From assembly GCF_030269925.1 (NCBI RefSeq), contig NC_085124.1, positions 15,748,001-15,812,000 on the forward strand: a DNA stretch of 64,000 nucleotides. The letters are read 5' to 3'. The notes under the pieces were generated by a model. The model ran no database searches, was not told where the DNA came from, and was given only the letters and a program-made list of their open reading frames with translations. Position 1 is the first letter of the stretch. Each line of letters opens with the position of its first letter. Position numbers and translations under genes: made by a program. Positions 31,954-42,884 of this stretch are shown here, in pieces. This DNA comes from Bombyx mori. Its lineage: Eukaryota; Arthropoda; Insecta; Lepidoptera; Bombycidae.

Positions 31954-32902
31954 CTAAAGCAAGCTTGTCTGTGAGCTGCAAGCACTCTGGACTAGTGCTA
32001 CCCTGAAAGATGTGACGGTGTCGGTGGATGATGGCCCTTTCCTTTAGCCTTCTCCTCATAGTTCGTGCACTCTACGCACTTCATTCACCTCTGCTTTGAT
32101 GTCAACTGACGTAAGAAAGCTATTTCCCAAGAAACTTGATACGAGTAATCGATTATCAAGACGGGTGATTACTAGAGTTCTGCCCGTACCACGTCCCCTT
32201 TGTAAGAAACTATCTCTATGCTCTACAAACCGTAGACTGGTTTAAATTTAAGTTTCTAGTAATCGTTCTGTAACGAAGGCCACAATCTATGTGACTTATC
32301 CGGGCGATGTATACATGATTATTATATTAGTACCGGAGCTGTTGTCAAGTTAAAAAGGCTATCTAACAATTCTATTGGTAATTATATTAATGAATTTAAA
32401 GCTTTACTCTGCTAGCATGCGAATCTTTTTCCCGACTTTAACCCTTACGTTGGCTGCAGTTCCATTGTTAATATATTGCTTTATGATCAGTGACCATTCT
32501 TCACTCTTTCATTTAGATAAATCTACAAACTTTGCATACTCATTATAAATATATATTTCAAACTAATCCTGAACTGTTAGGTGATGCAGTCCATGTGTCC
32601 GTCAGATCATCTGTGCTATCTCCAACGTGACGCTATTACCGACATTCTACTTACATCTAATTATTCAAAAATATTAACTTTCATTTTATAGTTTACCTTG
32701 TGCCAACAACAAATTTAAGGTAACAATATACTTTACCAAACATCCGATTATTGTACAGGTGAACGAATCTTCATACAAGAACACAATGGATCATAAAATT
32801 TGACAATTTTTTGGCGTGGGTATACTTTCTACCTGTAACCGCCATTTTTTGTAAGAAATACCAAATCGCTATTTGGTATTGTACACAAGCTAAATGTATT
32901 TG
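31954..32902. other. Unassigned stretch left of the palindrome
   Basis: No gene recognised. At its right end GTACACAAGCTAAAT (32881-32895) repeats the first bases of the left palindrome arm (32903-32917), a 22-bp-spaced direct repeat. Confidence 0.5.
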
Positions 32903-33188
32903 GTACACAAGCTAAATACACATCTGAATTAATTTTCTTTTTATTTGAAGGTAGTGAAGTTTGTTAGGGAGAACGCTTTATCAAAATAAGAAATAAAATT
33001 CAATAAACTAGAGGAGGCGCTCTTCTCAGGATTGAGATTTATTTTTGTTTGCTCAGCTCTGACATTTTAATTAACCTAATTGTTACTTATCATTATTAAC
33101 TAATATAAATAAGTATAAATATTGACCGACGCGCGACGCGAGGTTCCAAGTGACGACAAGTCGCGTCGTTGTGTTGGTCGGCGCGGCG
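32903..33188. repeat. Perfect inverted repeat, left arm (286 bp)
   Basis: Starts GTACACAAGC and ends GGTCGGCGCGGCG. Base-by-base reading shows it to be the exact reverse complement of 33250-33535, with no mismatch or gap. It has an AT-rich outer two-thirds and a GC-rich inner third (about 33125-33188). The identical small frames seen on both strands (beginning MTDARREVPSDD) are mirror images and not genes. Confidence 0.95.
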
Positions 33189-33249
33189 CCGCTGCGCGCT
33201 ACCTGCCGCGGCGGAGTCGAGCCGCCGCCGCGCCGCCGCGCCGCCGCGC
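33189..33249. other. GC-rich spacer of the palindrome (61 bp)
   Basis: A C/G-only-rich loop containing GCCGCCGCGCCGCC-type triplet repeats. It is not self-complementary as a whole. Confidence 0.9.
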
Positions 33250-33535
33250 CGCCGCGCCGACCAACACAACGACGCGACTTGTCGTCACTTGGAACCTCGC
33301 GTCGCGCGTCGGTCAATATTTATACTTATTTATATTAGTTAATAATGATAAGTAACAATTAGGTTAATTAAAATGTCAGAGCTGAGCAAACAAAAATAAA
33401 TCTCAATCCTGAGAAGAGCGCCTCCTCTAGTTTATTGAATTTTATTTCTTATTTTGATAAAGCGTTCTCCCTAACAAACTTCACTACCTTCAAATAAAAA
33501 GAAAATTAATTCAGATGTGTATTTAGCTTGTGTAC
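33250..33535. repeat. Perfect inverted repeat, right arm (286 bp)
   Basis: Exact reverse complement of 32903-33188, ending GCTTGTGTAC at 33535. The next bases differ from the left flank, so symmetry stops there. Confidence 0.95.
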
Positions 33536-34368
33536 TTACTTAACGTCGATACAAACTGTTACAAACGGAACCGAATAGAGCCATTAACGAGTAGAAGCGG
33601 CGAAACTGTATTTTTTTTAGATCATTGTATTATTTCCCTCTTTTATCAACAAACTTTTAATACAAAACATTTTACACAAAAATATTTGAAAATGAAATAA
33701 GTGTTCAACCCACCTTGTTGCTATACTGTTCCGAAACAGGTTGCTTAAATATAAAAACTGAACCTTGTTGAAAAGGCGTCCACGCGGCCCCTTCAGAGCT
33801 ACAGACACATTCATTCAAAGCTTCGCAAGTTCCAGGTGGGCACGGACTGCTCATGATTGTTGTGGGTGATATTATAGAGTGCGCTCAGGAGGGCTCATAG
33901 TTGGCATCAATGTTGTGGTACTCGTTATGAAATCATGCGGCTGTTTAAGCAAGTGAACGTATATTTTCTATACACTTCGAACTATCTAGCAAAATTACGA
34001 ATATTTAGTGTGCTGTGAGTAATGTAGGTACTCTTATAAACTAATAGGATAAATATTCTTATAAATTAATAAGATCAACTAATACTACCTTTCATCTATT
34101 CAACCCGTTTCCAAGTTCTCTGAATTATTATTGTTAACATTGAAACTCGCACACATAAGTGTATTTATATAGGTAGGTACGTAATTTGATAACTTTATTA
34201 CAGCAAATTTAAGCTAAAGAAGTGCTATAGTTTTAGCAGTTCATGTGTGTTCAGCTATTCCTTCCCGGCTCCTGAACTCATCATATTTGCGCAAATCACG
34301 TGTGACACTTGCATAACCTCTTTGTTGATAACACACGTGGATTGATTACAGATTTATTAACTTAGTAA
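33536..34368. other. Unassigned AT-rich stretch
   Basis: No gene or repeat recognised. Confidence 0.5.
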
Positions 34369-34851
34369 CTAGCGGCCCGCTCCGGCTCCGCTCGGGTCTT
34401 AAACAAAAATTTCAATGATATTTGACGTTGTTTTATTTTTTTAAATAAAAGAATACTTATTGCGGCATAACTATAATAGTCCGTACGAGGTCGCAACACT
34501 TTTCGTAAATAATAATGTGTTCTACAAAGTCGTAGTACATTATTTTATTCTATCATCAAAAGTTTTCGCAGCGCACGCGCTTTAAACAATATTTTAGGTA
34601 TTTTTTTACAGCTTGGGTTACATTATTGGAGTTTTAGTAAAGATCCCTATTTTTTTTCAACAAAGAATCCTATGTCAAGCCTTGCCTATGCCTTTTCAAG
34701 CCTACGTCACTCGGGAATAGTGTAGCTTCCAAACAGTGAAAGAATTTTTCAAATCGGTTCAGTAGTTTCGGAGCCTATTCAATACAAACAAACAAACAAA
34801 TCTTTCCTCTTTATAATTATAATAATAATAATATAATAATATTAGTATAGA
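34369..34851 (-). mobile_element. Non-autonomous Helitron (483 bp)
   Basis: Read on the minus strand it starts TCTATACTAATATTATTATA, contains GGAAAGATTTGTTTGTTTG, and ends GGAGCGGGCCGCTAG. Flanking bases are A (5') and T (3'), the Helitron target. Same family as 19983-20197, with a longer interior. No transposase is present. Confidence 0.85.
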
Positions 34852-35697
34852 TTACATAGTACATTATTGATATAAACGTCCCCTATCATTAAATGTTGGT
34901 ATCAATTTAATATATTTGTTAGTTTCGAAGTTACTAAGTTTTCATTTAACGAGTGTCTTCAACAAGCTTGCCAAGTCGAAGGATCGCCCGATTACTTGAT
35001 AGTGAGACGAAGCGGGTACTCAACGGGCCGTGCGCTTTGAGTGCCTTTGCTCCCGTTAAATTTTCATTTACAACGAATATGCCAAGTTTATTGGTTGGAT
35101 TAGCGAAGTGACTTCAGCGGCTCCATAGGTTACAACTGTCGAACAGGCCACCCGTCTGTTTATGAGATGGAAATCAAAGTCATGACTACAGCACCGTGCG
35201 ATAGAATTTCGCAGTTATTTTGTATTTTACCACCCGTGTCGACGAGTGGTTTGTCAAAATTTTAATTTGAATAGCGCCGAGTTGAGTACATTCATAGTTT
35301 CATATATAACGGGATAACTTATCTACTACATACCTACTTCAGTTTTATTGCAGAATTCCGGACAGCAGTTTAGTTTGAACGGTGGTGTATTGTGGTGTAA
35401 GTTACGAACAGCATTCATAAGGAACGAGCCGAACGCTGGGGAGGTATCCGATACCTGGGGATGCCGCTGAGTGAGCGGTCCCGAATTCCTCATATTTTCG
35501 TCAAATAAAATATTCAAAGCGGTAAGTATAACGGTTGTGTATTCCGAGACGCACACACAGAGCGCGTCGCTCCGGATATTCTATGGACGTTTCTCAGTTT
35601 ATGGGTCTCGAAAGTAAAATATTCTGCCATACTTATTGTTTGACGTGATAATAAATGTAGGTGCTAATGATATTACATTTTAAGAATTATTTTGACT
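34852..35697. other. Unassigned stretch
   Basis: No gene recognised. A 76-codon minus frame at 35326-35556 has no supporting evidence. Confidence 0.45.
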
Positions 35698-35888
35698 TTG
35701 CTAACATCTGCCTAGTAGCAGCAGTGCTTCGCTAAATTTACCACCGGAACAGAATCACAATTCAGTGAGAAGGTCCGACAAGAAATCCAGTGGGTTGTGT
35801 CTGTGGATTACGTTGCACGTCGAGCTCTTCGTCACACTACGACTTCGACAAGAACAGTGACCGATACTTAGAATACCTAAAAGTACCG
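35698..35888 (-). mobile_element. LINE family B 3' fragment
   Basis: Diverged match including CAGTGCTTCGCTAAATTTAC, GTCCGACAAGAAATCCAGTG and CCTAAAAGTACCGTTA. The right edge abuts a Bm1 SINE. Confidence 0.7.
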
Positions 35889-35892
35889 TTAT

Positions 35893-36099
35893 TACTGGTG
35901 GTAGGACCTCTTGTGAGTCCGCACGGGTAGGTACCCTGCCTATTTCTGCCGTGAAGCAGTAATGCGTTTCAGTGTGAAGGGCGAGACAGCCGTTGTACTG
36001 TAAACACTGAGAGCTTAGCACTCATATCTCAAGGTAGATGTATATGGGCTCCACTTAACGCCAGATGGGCCGTGAGCTCGTCCAACAGTCTAAGTAACA
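35893..36099 (+). repeat. Bm1-type SINE, 5'-truncated, internally deleted
   Basis: Starts TACTGGTGGTAGGACC. Deletions lie in the GGTACC(ACCGCC)CTGCC and GGTGGGTGGCGC...GATGT regions. The tail is degraded (TAAGTAACAAATTA). Confidence 0.85.
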
Positions 36100-36476
36100 A
36101 ATTATACATAGAATACGAAAACACATATCTAAACAGCAGAACATTGGCCTAAACTTAGTAACGCTATATTGGTTCCGAACAACTAAGCAATACTTGTAGA
36201 AGTAGGTGTTCCACAGCAGCCAAATCTAACTTGTAAAGCTTCCTAATGATTCCCAATTTCACTCAGGAATAGTTGGCCAAAACAAAATATTGTTGGTAAT
36301 GTCAATTCTTGTAACGAGAACACGCTCAGTAAGTACAAATTACTTGTACAAAGTTTAACATGCAAGGATCTTTATTATGACGTCATCGGTAAGTTACCTG
36401 CTCGGGTACAGCCAGGTAAAGTTTTAACAAGGGCCCACGGTGACAGGGAAACGCCACGTTCTTAAAATTTTATTTA
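36100..36476. other. Unassigned stretch
   Basis: Nothing recognised. Confidence 0.4.
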
Positions 36477-36734
36477 ATGTGTTTCCCCCGAAAAGCTAAC
36501 GTTTTTTTTAGGCCGGGGCTGGGGTTTGTAGTACTGCCACCCACTAAACGACTCCCCTGTATTTTCGCCCAAGTGTCCGACCTTCACCCGAGACAGAACC
36601 TGGGAGAGGTACGGGGGCTATCGCCATCAACACAGCCAACAGGCTCGCGGCCCACACCAAGAGTACCTCGGCAAGACAGCCAGTCTGGCCGCCACGCGAC
36701 CTTACGGGGACCTCACAGCAACGATGACAGCTAA
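36477..36734 (+). other. Orphan GC-rich open frame
   Basis: An 85-codon frame whose second half (PRQNLGEVRGLSPSTQ..., RPTPRVPRQDSQ) is GC-rich in an AT-rich setting. TTTTTTTTAG at 36502-36511 could be an acceptor. No family was recognised. It might be an old element or a 3' coding exon ending at 36734. Confidence 0.25.
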
Positions 36735-36847
36735 CCTTACAACAAGGCTACTTTGTTTTTATTTACCACTGACTATTACTCAAGGTTTCAGCGGCTTCTG
36801 AGGCAGTAGAAAATTAATAAAAAATGTGTGGTGTCGTGGGACACCGG

Positions 36848-37208
36848 ATAGGAACGAAGTTCCTTATAATAAAAATATTAATTTTAAGTTCTATTCGAGG
36901 TATAAAGAAAATAAAACTGGAGGTTTCGCAACAACCCACGGTCATTCGGTAACGTGCGTACTTATTGTGGTACACTTCATTCACGGTTGTTTGCATAGGA
37001 GTTAGTGTATTGCGCAAATGAAAGCCCTGAGATCGTGGTCAATGAATGATAAAAAAATATGCTATTTTTTGTACGTTATTAAAAAGTTAAGTCGTACACT
37101 GTGACTGTGTGCATTACTAATAAAAATCTTACGTTACGGACGTTTTTTCTCGGTTCCCTAACCGTACCCTTACTCCTCCGCATCGTCCCATAAGGAACTT
37201 CGTTCCAA
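36848..37208. repeat. Inverted-repeat-bounded segment (MITE-like)
   Basis: GGAACGAAGTTCCTTAT at 36851-36867 is mirrored by ATAAGGAACTTCGTTCC at 37190-37206. The interior is AT-rich with no coding. The 17-bp complementary ends suggest a small non-autonomous DNA transposon or fragment, although no target duplication was confirmed. Confidence 0.45.
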
Positions 37209-37589
37209 AAATCCAGAAGAAGAATGACTTTGCCCTTGCTCTAGTCTGGGTATACACTTAACGCAGTTGCGGCCGGGGAGCGCAGAACGATTATTTGATA
37301 ATTTTATTATTCCCTTCGAAGCTAAGCAAGCAAAGCCAGATATTGTTCACGTAATACCGTACTAACTAATTGAAAAGCTTCTGTAGAGCTTTGGGCGTAA
37401 TCTCTGTTATTCAGCTTATTAAAATATTGTTCAGCTACAAAAATATTTTTATCACTCTACGATAATATTTGTTTATATATGTTTTTATATGTATATATTT
37501 ATATATATCTATATATTTATGTATATGTATTTATTTAAGTACTATGTATTATGTATGTTATATATACACATAATATATGTTTAAGTAAT
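37209..37589. other. Unassigned AT-rich stretch
   Basis: Rich in TATATGTATATATTTATATA-type sequence. No gene. Confidence 0.5.
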
Positions 37590-37722
37590 ATCCCCTTCAC
37601 ACTACACCTACCAAGCTTCATCTCTGCACTCCCCTAAGGTAGACTGTTAGAGAATGCCTATGGCATTAAGTCCGCCTTTATACTTTCTAGTATAAGAAGT
37701 TATAAATAAATAAATAAATAAT
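37590..37722 (+). repeat. LINE 3' tail ending in (TAAA)n, copy 1
   Basis: Blocks CACCTACCAAGCTTCATCTC, GAGAATGCCTATGGCATTAAG and TCCGCCTTTATAC, then a (TAAA)n tail. It closely matches 40648-40774. This is a typical lepidopteran LINE 3' end with a tetranucleotide tail; the clade (possibly RTE-like) is not certain. Confidence 0.65.
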
Positions 37723-37834
37723 TGAAACTTTTATTCATATAAAAATGTCAGTGTCCGAATTCAAATGTATTTTTCATTTATTTATCCATTTTTTATAACT
37801 ATATTAGTGTATTAGCACTTCTGCAAGATAATGG

Positions 37835-38129
37835 CTCATTACGGATTCTCCCGATACCTTAACGGTGGCTTTTAGGCACCACAAGCACCGGTCACCGTCC
37901 TCGTCGAACCCGTCGCTTACGACGAGCGAATTAACTCATAGACACAGCCCACTGAGTTTCTCGCCGGATCTTCTCAGTGGGTCGCGTTTCCGATCCGGCG
38001 GTGGATTCTGCGAAGCACTGCTCTTGCTAGGGTCAGTGTTAGCAACACTCCGTGAGATCACCTACACAAGTTAGGGTGAAGCTAAAATAGCCTCTCAAGG
38101 CTATCAGCATAGGTACGAGAAAAAAAAGA
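37835..38129 (+). mobile_element. LINE family B 3' end, truncated copy
   Basis: Begins in the ORF2 C-terminus (CTCATTACGGATTCTC...) and includes the GCTTTTAGGCACC segment. It continues through CCGGATCTTCTCAGTGGGTC and ends TAGGTACGAGAAAAAAAAG. Confidence 0.85.
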
Positions 38130-38353
38130 ACATGGCCGGGACGTACCTACTTCTGATAAATTTTGTTTCACAAAGCATCATGTTAAATGATAAATTCGGG
38201 ATAAAGTCGAGAACTTGGTGAGTGTGGAGTCACTCGTAGTGGTGTGCGTAGTTGGGCCGGCTCCAGTTCAGGAGCCGAGCGCAACAAGGTGCCCGGCGCT
38301 GCGGCGGAACAACGAGGGAAAGTTTTAACGAGCTACTGACTCGCCGCCCGGCC
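38130..38353. other. Unassigned, GC-rising stretch
   Basis: No gene supported. The GC-rich part from 38215 has no clear promoter motif. Confidence 0.4.
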
Positions 38354-38396
38354 CGCTTCTACACGCTTCTATACGCTTTTACACGCTTCTACACGC
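38354..38396. repeat. 10-bp tandem repeat (CGCTTCTACA)n
   Basis: Four units, CGCTTCTACA/CGCTTCTATA/CGCTTTTACA/CGCTTCTACA. Confidence 0.9.
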
Positions 38397-39842
38397 ACTA
38401 TCGGTCCGGTTGTGCGATGATTCACTTCTGATCTGGTGCTAAGAGGTTACTGCGCCTCGTGGGTGCCGCAGCGTGACTGCCTCTTTGATACATGAGACAG
38501 AGTCTGAATAGTGTCCCAGCGGCAGCTATCTCACTCTTCACAGCGGATCACGTCATTGTTTTTCGATAGAAATAGGCAGCACGCTACAGCTCACACGCTG
38601 AAATCTGAATGAATTCCGTCAATTTTGATGCGTATTTATTACACGAGCTTTTTGTTTCCACTTTCGATTTCAACAATTCGCGATCGTAGACTTGAGGTAA
38701 AACTACTTTTACGGTTTTGTTTCGTGTTTATTATTTCCGCCACTTAGAATACTTTACAGTTTTGCTGGTCTAAGGTGCTATTCACCTGAATCTGAATGTT
38801 GTGGTAAGTACCTCCACATTTTATTGACATTTGCGTACGCACAAAAGGTATCTGTATCAATACTGTTAAATCTTTTAGAGTGTTCGACTGGGGGTTTCAT
38901 CTTCAGGACAAGAGTGTTATAAAGTTTAGGTACTCTTTATTTTATTGAAACAATTCACCCTGTTTGATGGCGACTACAATAAAGCCGAGCGAAAACGAAT
39001 GCATTATGTGAACTAGAACTTGACTGAACAGTAAGTACATCCGAGTTAGCCAGGAGGTGGTGCGGGACCGCTGTGTGCGCCCCTCACGGCGGCACTCACC
39101 GGGAACCTCCTGCTCTTGCACCTCCTGCACCAGATTACTCCACTTCCTACTACTACTACTTACTAATAATATATTATTGTAAATCCAATACAACAATAAC
39201 AATGTATCAAGGCTCCTAGGTGGGACCAAAATAAAATCTAAAAGGCAGCAAATACGTTCTTATCTATTTCTTCCAGGCTGCTAAAACTTTAAGCGAATTC
39301 CTGGCCGTTGAAGCAATGAGCGCCATCGCTCAATGTCTAAGTAAGTAGCTAAATCTAAATTCCTGAGTCGAGGCTCCTAGATTGCAAAATGTCTGATGTA
39401 CCCAATTTATAACAAGACGTAAACTAATGGCGTTTTCATAAAATCAAATTCTTACATTGGAGACAGACATTTAATTTTAGGTTGAAAATGTTAAGGCATA
39501 GTAATAATATTTTATTTATAATTCTCCCGATATGCTCGTATAAAAATAAATATGGATCTCAAAACTAAAGATTAGCTCAATTGTGTATACTGATAGCGAA
39601 CAGGCGGGCACACGGAACAGCGATGGGGATTCGTTCCTGACGCAGCCTCAGCACGTCATGGTATTGTTGTAGTCCCACCCACCCACTGTCGGTCCGTTAC
39701 GTATTTGGATGGATTACGTGCACGAGCGGAGGCGGTCGTCTGCAGCCGACCTCACTATTTGACTACGAGCATGTGCACGAGCAGCACGTGCGGGCTCGTC
39801 GCGGGTCTCATTCGATATGTTCATAAAAATTAATACCATGAA
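38397..39842. other. Unassigned stretch with one exon-like segment
   Basis: No gene supported. A minus-strand segment 39100-39146 (acceptor-like TAGTAGTAG, donor CCCG|GTGAGT) is open in one frame (KWSNLVQEVQEQEVP) and could be a small exon, but it stands alone. Confidence 0.3.
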
Positions 39843-39970
39843 GTAGTCGCGGCGAACTAAAACGGGTAAAACGTCCGGTGAACACAAACCGACGGACGAT
39901 TTCCACGACCCAGGAATAACATCGCATAATAAAGTGAAAACAGCAAAATTCATAAATTTGCGTAACTACA
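39843..39970 (+). repeat. Decayed Bm1-type SINE 5' half
   Basis: Head relic AGTCGCGGCGAACTAAAACG, AAAACGTCCGGTG, then GACCCAGGAATAACATCGC and AAATTTGCGTAACTA. Confidence 0.65.
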
Positions 39971-40647
39971 CCTGAATGGCGTACTGAACTATAGTTACCA
40001 TTTGCTCCTAGATCCTCTTGAACAATAGTGAAGGCGGTCGCTGGTCGCTGGTCCCTCGCGCCGCGGATGATGCTTCAAAGCCTCTGGTACTAATAAACGA
40101 GTGACACTAATTGGCGGCACTAACCGGCTGCGCGCCTCCTCGATAATCACAATCCACAAAATGTATATTCCATTTTTCATAAAGAGCGCGGCACAGACTT
40201 TGCCTTCACAGAAGCCTTCTTTCTATGAAGTTATATTTCATTAAGATTCTCTGATACTTCTTAGACGTAATTCAATTGGTATTGGTGATATTATAATTCT
40301 ATTCTATTAGAATTTCATTTAATTAAGCGAATGATCACTATACTCGTATATAATTATAAATGTGTAATAAAAAAGAGCACACAGACTTTGCTTTCACAGA
40401 AGCCTTCTTCCGATGAAGAAGAATATTATTACAATTTTTATTTATTTGAAAATTTTAATTGGAATTTAATGACGTTAATGTAACTCTTACTAGTAAGGCC
40501 GTGGACGTGTCCCGCTGGTAGTACAGACAGGACAACATGGATAGCGCATCCCTTTCAGTGACAATTGATAGAAAAGTCTCAATTGTTGTTTTGAGTTTTG
40601 AGTTTGTTCTTTTTTTTTATTTTGTTGTTGTTGTTTCTTATTCTTTT
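39971..40647. other. Unassigned stretch
   Basis: Contains two diverged copies of GCACAGACTTTGCCTTCACAG-like sequence (about 40190 and 40378), each followed by AAGCCTTCTT. They are an unexplained short dispersed duplication. No gene. Confidence 0.4.
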
Positions 40648-40774
40648 GTCAATGCACCTACCATGCATTATCTCTGCACCACCCTATGGTCGACTGGAAG
40701 AGAATGCCCATGGCATTAAGTCCGCCTGTGTACAAGTTTTGTTTTGTGCATAAAGTATAAATAAATAAATAAAT
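40648..40774 (+). repeat. LINE 3' tail ending in (TAAA)n, copy 2
   Basis: CACCTACCATGCATTATCTC, GAGAATGCCCATGGCATTAAG and TCCGCCTGTGTACAAG, then an ATAAATAAATAAATAAA tail. It pairs with 37590-37722. Confidence 0.65.
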
Positions 40775-40822
40775 TGTTTAAATCAAGCGCAACGGGAACT
40801 TTTTTTAGTTATAATATATTAG

Positions 40823-40892
40823 TGGATCGCGGGAAGAACGAGCAGGACAGCCGCAGACCGAAGCACCGCCAGGCGGACCGGCTCATCTCGAT
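40823..40892 (+). CDS. Candidate coding exon, unknown gene
   Basis: A 70-nt segment between an acceptor (TATAATATATTAG, with a T run 15-25 bases further up) and a perfect GTAAGT donor at 40893. It is open in one frame: DRGKNEQDSRRPKHRQADRL, then IS, entering with two bases of a split codon and leaving with AT (phase 2). GC content is far above its flanks. The protein family was not recognised. Its exit phase would fit the candidate exon at 58287, but the distance is 17 kb and the link is speculative. Confidence 0.4.
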
Positions 40893-42884
40893 GTAAGTTA
40901 TTTTTGTGAAACGATCAATCTCAGTAAAGAGCACACGATCTCAACACAAGACAAAAATGTAACACGTTATGAACACAACTGTGTGAAGAGTGAAAAGTAA
41001 CCAAGTTTATAAAGTAATTCCGATCCGACCAGTAGTCGGTTCACGTTATCCTTATCAAATCACGGATGAGAGAGTAACAGAACTGTAAGTGAACACAACT
41101 ATATAGGGAAGGGCGCGCTCGAGACGTCGCCGCGCCGTGTCGCATGCGATGTTCTGTGTAAAGATGTTAACTCGAAACGGAACTAGACAATAAAACAGAC
41201 GACACACGGATGTTGCTGTATCGTTCACTTTGTATTGTTGCTCTCGCTCGGGGCGTGAGGCTCTAAGAAACCTTGTTGTCCCGTTTCCAACCACAAAGGA
41301 AATATATTCCATCGAACGGATAAGAGAGGGGGCGGTTTTTCTCGAAGACATTTCAGAAACTATAAATTTGTTATGAACGTTGGTGTTTTTAGGTTTTGGA
41401 TTGAATAAGGTATACGTGGTGATGCAAACCGAGCGAGTACACAACGTGATCTGCAGCCGATAAACAATGAGACTAGCTCGCTGGAACTCAACGACGATAA
41501 CAGCATTAAGCATCGGGTTTCAGCGAGTATTGCCCGTAATTGGACTAATAAAGTTCGCACTGTTCCGCTAATAGACTGAGATAACTCGATTTCAGTGTTC
41601 AAAGGAACCGTTGGAATGTATTCCTGAAGTGCACCGTCGTCGTTTGTCCTGCTTCAACTAGATTATCTACATTTCATTTTGTTTTAAATCAAAACCAAGT
41701 TCAGAGTAGCTCTTTAACGTCACAGTAGACGTTTTTTATTATTTTAATGATACATGTCCGTTGGAATTGTTTTATACCACGGATCGAATATTTAAGACAA
41801 GTAAGGCCTCCATCGCTAACTGCCTATGAATGGACGGGTGCCGGGAGCATGGAAGCAGTGGCCTAGCCATCTCGTAGCTAGCGTATTGCGTGAATGATTA
41901 TCTCGCTGTCATTAATGGAGTTTACTTTTACACCGTTAGATCTTAGTGATGAGTGAACTCATGTAACATTAGGTACTATAAGATTACATAGTTTGTCTCT
42001 GTGTTAGGTTTTCACGGCCAAAACACTGGTCGAAGCGGATCGATCAGCGGCGAATGAAGTTTATTGTTTCACCATATACATCAATTGACTCGGGGGCCAA
42101 ATGACGTTCCGAAGCACTCCTCCCAGCTGACAGTCAACCGTATAGAAATACGAAGTGGAGTGAAGTGCTGGTGGACACTTCAAAATTGTGATTGAGGAAA
42201 CAATAATCGCGTAGATTAGTTATAAAAGAAATTCCAACCCCCAAGTACCATATCGGCTGAAGAGGTAATCACTTGTGGTCGGCAGCGTCGTTCCGTCGCT
42301 CCAGGCCGTCGATATTTCAATCATTTTGGGACACTTACCTGTCTTTTGTTACGGGATTGTGGTTTGGAAATTTGGATCAGAAATTTGAATTGGTGGTTAA
42401 TGTATTAAATGCTTGTCGAACGCAGTGGATCGTTGAGGTTGGAGTTTCAAATATGTGACCAGTTGGTTCCCTAACCCCTTGTTAGAGAGCACACGGTAAA
42501 GAAGGTCTTTTTACTCAGAGTTGCAGACAGACAACTACATATATCTATAGTCTATACATATAAATAAAATTGGAGTGTCTGTTTGTAATATTGAAATAAC
42601 CGCTTTTTACTACATTCAAATGAATATAGTTATGTATACACGTTACATACACCAAAATAATTTAATAATAAATAAATAATCTCGAATATTACTATGGTTC
42701 CATGGTGCGGAGTTGTGCGAGTCCCGTAGTGGTATGGTAAAGTGGATATTATAGGATCAGCTCAAACAAAAAGGATCTCTATAGACAATATCCATTATCC
42801 GATTTACTAGCCAGCTCAGTGTGACGTCATCGTTCATGACATTATCTAAAACTCACAAGCTGTGGCACCACTGGACTGTGCACT
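40893..42884. other. Unassigned stretch with a 152-codon minus frame
   Basis: The minus-strand frame 41055-41513 is the longest unassigned ORF in the window. It has no recognisable domain, no signal peptide, and many residues typical of chance frames (runs of S/T/V/R). It is left uncalled. Nothing else is supported. Confidence 0.4.

Noticed and set aside
33083..33355. Matching small ORFs on both strands (beginning MTDARREVPSDD)
   Set aside because: They are the two arms of the perfect inverted repeat read in opposite directions. No independent coding evidence exists.
41055..41513. 152-codon minus-strand ORF
   Set aside because: Longest unassigned ORF, but no domain, signal, splice support or compositional bias was seen; chance cannot be excluded.
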